Origin: Desulfosoma sp.
GTDB lineage: Bacteria; Desulfobacterota; Syntrophobacteria; Syntrophobacterales; DSM-9756
DNA length: 64,000 nucleotides
NCBI GenBank assembly: GCA_037481875.1
Contig: JBBFKY010000007.1
Span: forward strand, 108,236-172,235
Direction: 5' to 3'
Shown: one piece after another, positions 28,961 to 36,199 of the stretch
Numbering within the stretch: position 1 is the stretch's first letter
How the letters are laid out: each line of letters starts with the position of its first letter
Made by a program: the position numbers and the translations under genes
Notes under the pieces: generated by a model
Databases searched by the model: none
The model's input: only the letters and a program-made list of their open reading frames with translations
What the model was told of the DNA's origin: nothing

Positions 28961-30316
28961 ATGAGGCCTTTTAGATATATACTTATTAGCATAACGATAT
29001 GTTCTGTTATGATATTCATGCCACAGTACCACGGACATGCAGCCACTCTGACGCTAAGCTGGGACCCAAGTCCCAGCCAGGATGTTGCAGGATATATAGT
29101 TTATGTGGGATACGAACCGCACCAATACGCATATCGTGTGGACGTCGGCAAAACGACAACAGTAACGTTATCCAATCTCCCTGACGGTTCCACACTCTAC
29201 TTTGCTGCTACTGCCTATAATACCCATGGAGAAGAAAGTACCTATTCCGAACAAATTATCTACCGTACACTGGGTGATTCACTTGTCACTTCGAGGGAGA
29301 AACAGAGACTGCACTATTTCTCAAGTATTGGTGGAAGTGAACAGCAAAACGCAAAGGATGGATCTGCGACGACCTCCGTCGACTTCATACAGGACAGCAA
29401 GCACGTTAATGAAGCCGCTTACGGTGGTGCCAGCAGTCATACATCCAATTTTTCTGACAATTGGATTGTCTTCGACCTTCTGTCGAAAACCGGGCTTCCT
29501 ATCACGTCATCATCTCTTGAAATCGGTATTGTGACCGTCAATGATGCCGGCGTGGACGTTTTCTTGAATGGGGACTTTCAAGACCCTGTAATGGTAGCTT
29601 TCCCCATTAGCCGAAACGACAGTGACCCATTTTCGGTGCGTATTGAAATGCTACAAGACAATAAGGCTAGGCTCCGGCTCGTTGAATGGGATTCCAAGGA
29701 TGGATGGCATGATGATGAGGATGTGGCTTATATCGCCGTGGAAGCAGGACACCACCACTTTCAAGAAGGGTTACATTTAGAAGCAGCAAAGATTGGTATC
29801 AAAACGCCTCCACCCCTTGTTGCTGTAAGCTTTTCAGAGAGTTTTGAGAACATTCCCGTAGTCTTTGCACAGGTTTGTGATCAGGGAGTCCCTACCGGCT
29901 CATCTTTTATTCAAGTCTTCAGCGTCAGCAATGATGGGTTTATGCTCCTTTTCGAGGATTCTTTGAAAGGTCATGGACAACAACCCGAAGGGACCGCCGT
30001 TGCCGTCTGCTATTTGGCGATCGAGCCTGTGAGCACAAACATCGGTGGAGTCCCTTTCGAGGTCGATCATTCGTCAATGTCCTCATATTCGACGACTCAA
30101 GACATACCTTTTTATTCTGAAGGAATGCAACGCCCCTTGATCTTTTTTATTATGCCTCAACAGTTTATCAGTCGCCCTCATCCTATGATTATGGCAGAAT
30201 ATTCTAGTTTTGGTCATGGGCACATCACTCTTTACGCAGAAGGACAAGAAGACGCGCAAGAGCCTCTACCAGAATTCCCTGTGGGAATAGGTTATTTTGC
30301 CGTTGGAGCCTGGTAA
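28961..30316 (+). CDS. Secreted Fn3 protein with three C-terminal beta repeats
   Basis: 451 residues with a signal peptide ending near H-G-H-A-A. Residues ~28-100 are a fibronectin type III domain (LTLSWDPSPSQDVAGYIVYVG, then LYFAATAYNTHGEES). The remainder contains three tandem copies of a pattern: a P-V-V/M-V/F strand, then an E-rich turn, then a V-x-Y-I/L/F-A-V/I strand followed by E or G (around 188-263, 286-350 and 380-451). Similar repeats occur in bacterial secreted proteins with lectin-like or adhesive roles, so surface binding of polysaccharide is a reasonable guess only. AAGGAG precedes the ATG at 28961. The base composition is more AT-rich than in the genes to the left. No PEP-CTERM anchor is present. 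Confidence 0.75.
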   Translation: MRPFRYILISITICSVMIFMPQYHGHAATLTLSWDPSPSQDVAGYIVYVGYEPHQYAYRVDVGKTTTVTLSNLPDGSTLYFAATAYNTHGEESTYSEQIIYRTLGDSLVTSREKQRLHYFSSIGGSEQQNAKDGSATTSVDFIQDSKHVNEAAYGGASSHTSNFSDNWIVFDLLSKTGLPITSSSLEIGIVTVNDAGVDVFLNGDFQDPVMVAFPISRNDSDPFSVRIEMLQDNKARLRLVEWDSKDGWHDDEDVAYIAVEAGHHHFQEGLHLEAAKIGIKTPPPLVAVSFSESFENIPVVFAQVCDQGVPTGSSFIQVFSVSNDGFMLLFEDSLKGHGQQPEGTAVAVCYLAIEPVSTNIGGVPFEVDHSSMSSYSTTQDIPFYSEGMQRPLIFFIMPQQFISRPHPMIMAEYSSFGHGHITLYAEGQEDAQEPLPEFPVGIGYFAVGAW

Positions 30317-30327
30317 AATTTTCATCC

Positions 30328-32580
30328 TTATTCAATAACCTCACGGGTTATCTCAAAGACGGAGGCCTCCCACGGTTTGAATTGGATATCAAAGCAAGAG
30401 TCCAGACCTAAGTCCCGATTTGAACGGAGATCAAGGAGGTGCACCTTGTTCGCAAACTTCATTCTAACCGTAACGGGATTGCCGGTCACGCCTTCTGCCT
30501 GATCATACACTTTGAACCTTGGCTTATCAGGTTCAGCGGTGGGATTTTTGACGAGCGCTAAATAGATACGACTTCCTTTCTTCCAAAAAAGACTTTCGAT
30601 CATATGGACCGATGAGCCGTTTTCGTATACCGAAACACGAGGTTCCAATCCGGCCTCTTGCAAAATTCCCCGTACAAGTGCGCGCCACGTGCGCCCAAAG
30701 GTTCCAAAACGTCTTTCAGGAGCCCAGTACTCCACTGGAGTAAGATTCAAGTAAAAGGCCTTGCCTTGCCCATACGGAGATGAAACAAACACCGAAGCTT
30801 TTCGTAGGGGATCGACAGGGTCGTGCACCACGATCGCCTTCTGCTCTTTTAGATGATGTATTCCCCTCTCGTAGACCACTATTCCCTCGTAACGCAAAGC
30901 TCCAGCGTAATTACCGAGCCTTTTTAAAAAGGGTTCTTTGTATCTTTCCCCATCGATTTCTGTCACCCCCTTGCCGTTTAAAACCCCCAAATTCCAATCA
31001 CGGGTGATACCAAAAAGATCGTCTAAAAGTCCTCTGAAGCGCCCTTTCCCATGCTCGTCCAGCACTCCGCAAAGAGCATCAGCGATCAAAACCCCTCCTC
31101 TCTCGACGAACTGCCGCAACTCCTTCGCTTCTTTTTCCGACAAACTCATGACACGAGGAAGCACGATCACTTTGAAGCGTTCGGATAAGTTGATCCGGCC
31201 GTCTAACACGTCCATGTAGCTGACGAAATCATATTGGTAACCTAGGTCCTCAAGAGTTTTGCACCAAACTTTTCTGAGAACGCCCAAAGTTTGGTTTTCA
31301 TTGTCTATGGAACCTTTACGAAGGGGCCAAGATTTCCCATGGGTTTCGGCATCCATAGCCCAACCGACCTGGACACTTGGATGTGAATAATAGATACCGA
31401 TGGGGTCGGGTTCAAACCTGGAGTTGGGCGAGACGAAAGGTTCGCTAACGGGCCCCTGAATTTCCATGAAAAGATCTTTTAGCTGGCGGACATAGGGGGC
31501 TATCTGACTGTCTTCAACATGAAACCATCCCTTCGGCCATGCCACAACCGCCTGATTTCCATGCACAAGCGTTCGCCATAAAAACCAAGAGTCCAATTTG
31601 AGATTTCCCGTGCTAAAAAAGGTATGCATTCTCAGCTTTCGAGGTTCGTTCCACCATGATCGAAGCAACTCGTCGGCACCGTGGATGTCGTAAGCCTCCA
31701 TCCACTGTACCGCCCGGCTCAGCAACGCATAGTCGTACCCGCCCCAAGGGCTCGGAGCCTGCCCGCCAACAAAACCAGTGGGTGTTTTGGGATCAAGAAC
31801 ATTTGCGTAGCCAACTAAGTCCCGCAAAACGCAAGCGAACTGAACATCCATGAATTGCCGGAAATCCATCCATGCGGACAAATTCCATGCCCAAATGGGC
31901 GTCTGGGCCACTTGTGCGCGCACCTGTTCGAAGCTCCGTGGAAGAACATCGTCAAATTTCGCATAGTTGGTCCCCCATTGATTGTTTAGCGCTTCGATGT
32001 TCGGGTACTTGGTCTTGAGCCACTCTCGAAACCATGCGAGCGAAAGAGGATGAAGATCGACATCGCAAGGGCTTGAGAAGCTACCCAGAGAAATCTCGTC
32101 GTCCAAGGCATAGGCAAGGACAAATCCATGTCGCGTAACCTCGATGTTCTCTCTCATCACTTCCCGCATCGCCTGGATTGTTTTCGGGTCCGCAAGGCTG
32201 TGCGGGCGCACGCTGAGTTCTTTTTTCCCGATGACCTCCGCACGATTTTTCCCAGTGAGGTAGAGGAAACCTTTTCCGGCAACGTGACCGACGTAGTAAG
32301 GAAATTGCCGTTCCAATGAGAGCTGGACTTTTCTTTCCTCTTTGGCACCGCGGTCTATTTGAAAGCCGCCCAATCCTAGCTCTTGATAAAGAGGGAAGTC
32401 ATCCAGTACGTCTGTTTGGAACGGCCAGACCAGAATCTTAAATCTTCTCCAGTCGGGGTGCTGAACAATGTGTGGTACCGGGGACGATAATTCAAAGCAT
32501 GACGGGTCTGCTGCGAATCCGACCTCAGTCTTTGTATAAAGTACCCCCAGCATGCTCCAGAGGGCTATAGCGACCAACAT
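30328..32580 (-). CDS. Secreted GH42-like (beta-galactosidase type) protein
   Basis: 750 residues. The start at 32580 gives a signal peptide (MLVAIALWSMLGVLYTKTEVGFA) and has AAAGGGGA in front. The N-terminal half looks like a TIM barrel of the GH42/alpha-amylase superfamily, with the candidate acid/base E in FVLAYALDDEISLGSF and a long region with WFREWLKTKYPNIEALNNQWG, a phrase common in GH42 enzymes. The middle (RFKVIVLPRVMSLSEKEAKELRQFVERGGVLIAD) matches the GH42 trimerisation-type domain, and the C-terminus is beta-rich. The second catalytic glutamate cannot be fixed by eye. It is convergent with the Fn3 gene and may trim or degrade the exopolysaccharide made by the neighbouring locus. 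Confidence 0.72.
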   Translation of the reverse strand: MLVAIALWSMLGVLYTKTEVGFAADPSCFELSSPVPHIVQHPDWRRFKILVWPFQTDVLDDFPLYQELGLGGFQIDRGAKEERKVQLSLERQFPYYVGHVAGKGFLYLTGKNRAEVIGKKELSVRPHSLADPKTIQAMREVMRENIEVTRHGFVLAYALDDEISLGSFSSPCDVDLHPLSLAWFREWLKTKYPNIEALNNQWGTNYAKFDDVLPRSFEQVRAQVAQTPIWAWNLSAWMDFRQFMDVQFACVLRDLVGYANVLDPKTPTGFVGGQAPSPWGGYDYALLSRAVQWMEAYDIHGADELLRSWWNEPRKLRMHTFFSTGNLKLDSWFLWRTLVHGNQAVVAWPKGWFHVEDSQIAPYVRQLKDLFMEIQGPVSEPFVSPNSRFEPDPIGIYYSHPSVQVGWAMDAETHGKSWPLRKGSIDNENQTLGVLRKVWCKTLEDLGYQYDFVSYMDVLDGRINLSERFKVIVLPRVMSLSEKEAKELRQFVERGGVLIADALCGVLDEHGKGRFRGLLDDLFGITRDWNLGVLNGKGVTEIDGERYKEPFLKRLGNYAGALRYEGIVVYERGIHHLKEQKAIVVHDPVDPLRKASVFVSSPYGQGKAFYLNLTPVEYWAPERRFGTFGRTWRALVRGILQEAGLEPRVSVYENGSSVHMIESLFWKKGSRIYLALVKNPTAEPDKPRFKVYDQAEGVTGNPVTVRMKFANKVHLLDLRSNRDLGLDSCFDIQFKPWEASVFEITREVIE

Positions 32581-32608
32581 CTGTCCCCTTTTGACAGGTT
32601 TCTCTGTC

Positions 32609-32631
32609 TTTTCTTCACATCGTGAAGAAAA
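32609..32631. promoter_or_regulatory. Perfect 10-bp-arm inverted repeat in the 5' region of the GH42-like gene
   Basis: TTTTCTTCAC and GTGAAGAAAA with a 3-base centre, 29 bp upstream of the GH42-like start and in the 363-bp gap to the divergent M64-like gene. No T-run follows on either strand, so an operator or a 5'-UTR hairpin is more likely than a terminator. The rest of the gap (32632-32943) shows nothing recognisable. Confidence 0.55.
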
Positions 32632-32943
32632 AATGTTCACGGCTCCTTGCAACAAGATCATGCTGTGGAAAACGAATACTCAGGGTCGTTACGCTGTTGA
32701 ACACGTTTCACACGCAAAAACTTATGCGAAAAAGACTTGATCATTTCAAAAATTTCGCCGACAGTGATTGCGAAAAGCATTCGTTTCCAATAGACAACAA
32801 GCACTTGATTCGCAGGTGTAATGCCTGCAGGCAATACGGTCTTTCCCTGGAGGGCTGGAATTCCGACACCGACTAACCGCTACCCCGATTTCCAAGCCCT
32901 CGCCATAATTTCTTGTTTTGACCTCCATAGGAGGAGAGTGAGG

Positions 32944-34332
32944 ATGCACCAATTTAGCCCTCAAAAGAAACAAAAAAACCGGCCTCATTCCCCATCCTCC
33001 ATCCCGCCGACCTTGACGGCGATTCTATGCCTTTTTATTGTGGGGATTCTTCCAGATTTGGTTTTCTGTCAGTGCCGCTACACAATCACTAAGTACCACC
33101 AAGGATCAGAAGCTCACAAGATGAGTATCATTTGGTTCCCAAGTGGATTTGCTCCTTCGCATCGAAGTCTATTCCTTCAGAAAGCCGTTCAGCAGACAAA
33201 CGATATGTTCGGTCTCGGCGGAGTCACCGAAGGCAATAACTGGTTCCAAGATCACAGGAATTACTTTGACGTTTTCATTCTTACAGATGACAATGGTAGA
33301 TGTGATGTGCCTGTTTGGGATAAGGACAGACAAGTAAAAACAAAAGACGAAATCGTTATACTAATCAACAACGTTATAAGCCAGCTGGGACTTCAAAAAT
33401 GCGATTTTATCCCGGTCAAAAAAACATGGGCTGCTGCTCTCGCATGTCTGGTCTTTCCTTATTGCATCATCGACCGCGACCCCATAACCGGTGGGAACAC
33501 GACCCACTCAGTCGGTGAGAGAAGTGCTGCCTGGTTCTACATTGGAAGGACGGCCAATCGCTACGAAGGGCCTCATGAATTCGTTCATCAAGGTTGGTTC
33601 CATCAAGACGTGCTTTGTGATACCTACACTAAGGGGCCCCCATGCATTGGTTCTAGTCGTTGTCTTAACCTGGACGGTATTAAAAGCCATCGCAAATGGA
33701 GGGACACTAAAGGGTGGAATGTTCCCCAGTCTTTACTGGCCCATTGGCCTCCTGAACCTGTAGAAGGAGGCAGATACTGTTCTAGAGGTGTGTGGAGATC
33801 TTCGGCGGCAGATATTACTGATGGCGGTAAGACCGTTCATTTCGACGCGCTCGGCTATGAAGCAATGAACAGGGCCTGGAGAAAACGCTACACGGCCGCT
33901 GGTTTCTTTTTCGGATCACAGGCCCTAGAATATACGAACCCGTCCATTGTATGTAACATAATCAAGGACCAGGTCATCTCAGGAAATTATAATATAGAAT
34001 GTCAAGCTTTAGATTCCTCTGGTATTCAAATGGTTGAGTTCTTTATCGCTCCAGAGGGAACAAACCTACAAATTTTAGAAATCGATTTTGCTCCGCCCTT
34101 TACCTGGCTCCTAGAGGCTGATCACTTTCAGGAAGGCTTCTACTACCTGAGAGCTATCGCCTGGGACCGGGCATGGAACTGGTCTCAGTACAACGTAAGA
34201 TTTTACCTTAAACCCACCCGGTCACACGGAATCCAACCGAAAGCTACTCCAGAAAAACAAAAGGAAACCTCCAATTCGCGTCCGGAACACCCAAAAAATC
34301 TCAGGGTGCTTGAAAATCTTCGCAGTGATTGA
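32944..34332 (+). CDS. Secreted M64-like zinc peptidase with C-terminal Ig-like domain
   Basis: 462 residues. The start at 32944 has GGAGGAGAG just upstream. A hydrophobic segment (LTAILCLFIVGILPDLVF) after ~25 polar residues looks like an uncleaved or long signal. The centre contains H-E-F-V-H (H211, E212, H215), an HExxH zinc-protease signature, in a context (DDNGRCDVPVWDKD, IVILINNV, then YEGPHEFVHQGW) reminiscent of IgA-peptidase M64. The third zinc ligand is not assigned. About residues 340-425 form an Ig-like beta domain. The tail ends in P-K-N-L-R-V, the same kind of ending as the YetA-like protein nearby. Many cysteines suggest disulfide bonds outside the cytoplasm. Composition is AT-rich. 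Confidence 0.68.
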   Translation: MHQFSPQKKQKNRPHSPSSIPPTLTAILCLFIVGILPDLVFCQCRYTITKYHQGSEAHKMSIIWFPSGFAPSHRSLFLQKAVQQTNDMFGLGGVTEGNNWFQDHRNYFDVFILTDDNGRCDVPVWDKDRQVKTKDEIVILINNVISQLGLQKCDFIPVKKTWAAALACLVFPYCIIDRDPITGGNTTHSVGERSAAWFYIGRTANRYEGPHEFVHQGWFHQDVLCDTYTKGPPCIGSSRCLNLDGIKSHRKWRDTKGWNVPQSLLAHWPPEPVEGGRYCSRGVWRSSAADITDGGKTVHFDALGYEAMNRAWRKRYTAAGFFFGSQALEYTNPSIVCNIIKDQVISGNYNIECQALDSSGIQMVEFFIAPEGTNLQILEIDFAPPFTWLLEADHFQEGFYYLRAIAWDRAWNWSQYNVRFYLKPTRSHGIQPKATPEKQKETSNSRPEHPKNLRVLENLRSD

Positions 34333-34397
34333 TGTTAAAAGGCCGTTAGCTTACTTTCTTACCTCATGTACCAGGTGTTTTCTCAGCACCGCAATCC

Positions 34398-35519
34398 TCA
34401 CCCGGTATTCAGTCCAACGACTCTCAGATAAACCTCTTCATAGGAATGCACCATCTTATAAACGCCAAAAGACTCAACTGCTCTCCGCCTGCCGGCTTCC
34501 CCGTGAGCCCTTCTCAACTGGGGCTCGCGCCAGTACCGCACAAGGATCCTCGCAAGACCGTCCACATCTCTTGGAAGAAAAAGAGTTCCGTTCACACCGT
34601 CTTGAACCAACTCTGGATTCCCCCCGACGTTCGTGGCAACTACAGCAAGGCCCGTAGCCATAGCCTCGAGAATCGTGTTGGAAATACCCTCGTTCAATGA
34701 AGGAAGGACGAACACATCTAAGCACCGGAGTAGTTCCGGCACATCCAGTCTATTTCCAAGAAAGACTACTCCATCCGGGGCCGCTTTCTCTAGTCGAATT
34801 CTCTCACTCCCTTCACCCACAACCAACAAGATCGAGCCAGGAATCTCATATCGAATCTTCAAAAAAGCATTTAAAAGGGTTGCATGATTTTTGATAGGGT
34901 CCAACCGCCCGACAGTTCCTATTATATATTGATCTATAGGTAAGTTGAGCCGTCGACGCTGATCTTTCACATTCTCTGATGGCTTATACTTTTGGGTATC
35001 TACTCCATTATAAATCTGATTGATAGGCCTATGAACCTTTACCTTATTTTGAAGCCACTCCTTGATTTGCCTTGAAACGCAGGTGTATTCGCGTACCCAA
35101 CGAGAAAACAGTCGGCGAAGAAACACCCGCCTGGTTTTCACACCGTAGGGATCTTCATAGCTCCATCCGTGTTCGCCGTGAACGACTGTGCGAATGCCCG
35201 CAAGTCTCGCGGCGACAACACCATCGAGCCCGCCCCAATTGCGGGTGTGAACCACATCCGGCTGCAAGCTTTTCAGGCAACGTGCGAGATTGAGGATAAA
35301 TCCGAGTGAATTTCCTGGCGGCTTGTGCAGGGATAGGACGGGGATTCCCTGCGGAAGTAGAAGTTCACTTTCACCTGAATCTTGTAGGCAAACAATTCGG
35401 TGCTTAAACAAGCGTCTCCCCTGTGCAATAAGCGTAGCGATTCCCTTTTCCATACCTCCCGTTCCAAAGGAATGCACAATGTGGACGACAGAAACCGTTC
35501 TGGTGTTTTGGAAACTCAT
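34398..35519 (-). CDS. GT4 glycosyltransferase, TIGR03088 (XrtA-system) type
   Basis: 373 residues. A GT-B enzyme with VVHIVHSFGTGGMEKGIATL at the start, the family phrases DVVHTRNWGGLDGV, VVHGEHGWSY and INQIYNGVDTQKY, and the donor-binding acidic motif in PSLNEGISNTILEAMATGLAVVAT. These match the sugar transferase usually found with exosortase A loci. It should add a sugar to the lipid-linked repeat unit at the cytoplasmic face. I chose the ATG at 35519; a TTG at 35546 is an alternative, and neither has a strong Shine-Dalgarno. It is the last gene of the minus-strand polysaccharide run. Confidence 0.87.
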   Translation of the reverse strand: MSFQNTRTVSVVHIVHSFGTGGMEKGIATLIAQGRRLFKHRIVCLQDSGESELLLPQGIPVLSLHKPPGNSLGFILNLARCLKSLQPDVVHTRNWGGLDGVVAARLAGIRTVVHGEHGWSYEDPYGVKTRRVFLRRLFSRWVREYTCVSRQIKEWLQNKVKVHRPINQIYNGVDTQKYKPSENVKDQRRRLNLPIDQYIIGTVGRLDPIKNHATLLNAFLKIRYEIPGSILLVVGEGSERIRLEKAAPDGVVFLGNRLDVPELLRCLDVFVLPSLNEGISNTILEAMATGLAVVATNVGGNPELVQDGVNGTLFLPRDVDGLARILVRYWREPQLRRAHGEAGRRRAVESFGVYKMVHSYEEVYLRVVGLNTG

Positions 35520-35649
35520 GGTTGGTCTCGCAGGATTCCCGATCAAGTTTCCAGAGGCGGCAACTCAAAACCTTCAACTAGGGAAGAGGTCCGACAGAAC
35601 ACTACATTTGTCTCGTAAATCGGAAAAATTCCGTTTAACGATTTCCATT

Positions 35650-35949
35650 TTAAGTACGATCAATATACTCCCTCATCCATAATTCAAGTGTCATCAATCC
35701 CCACAACAATCGATCGTGATTGATATTATTGCCGGCATGTTGGCTCAACAGATTGCTTACATCATATTTATTCCATATCCCCCTTTGCAAACTTCGCGAG
35801 TCAAGGAGACGCTCGTGAGCGTCTTTTCTCAGATCATGAGTTAACCCCAATGCTGTCGGCTGACTGAATCCCTTTGTGTTCCTCCTGTTTTGAACCAGCT
35901 TTGGAATCTGTCTCTGGAAAGACCTTCGATCTATAATTATTTTTCCCAT
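35650..35949 (-). pseudogene. Remnant of an asparagine-synthetase-like amidotransferase (C-terminal end only)
   Basis: A 99-codon frame that aligns by eye only with the last ~100 residues of the neighbouring asparagine synthetases: G-K-I-I-I near its start, then N-T-K-G-F-S-Q-P, then LLDSRSLQRGIW, then NHDRLLWGLMTLELWMREYID. The glutaminase domain and most of the synthetase domain are missing and no upstream homology is visible, so this is a truncated copy. It may be a leftover of a third paralogue or of a larger, rearranged locus. Confidence 0.75.
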
Positions 35950-36199
35950 CTTTTGTCATAGAAACCTACCAACTTATATTAAGCCGGAATTCAAAAGGCG
36001 AGTTCTGCGAGGCGAAAATCAGCGAACGGTATTCCGTCAGCCATGCTCATTTTCTCCTTTTTGAGCAAGAAATCTTCTGATAAATTTTTACGGAGGTATA
36101 TCATCGTGGTCCACAATCTTCACTTTCTCCTTTTTGAACAAGATATGTTCTTATAGATAGCTGCTGCGTTGCCCTCATCATCAATGTGGAGCGCCGAGT
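35950..36199. other. Short gap with a direct repeat and two tiny frames behind good Shine-Dalgarno sequences
   Basis: Two similar 28-bp stretches (36051-36078 and 36124-36151, offset 73 bp) each contain, on the minus strand, CTCAAAAAGGAGAAA or TTCAAAAAGGAGAAA. The first is followed by a 19-codon frame (36050-35991), the second by an 11-codon GTG frame (36123-36088). Whether either is translated cannot be told. Confidence 0.35.
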
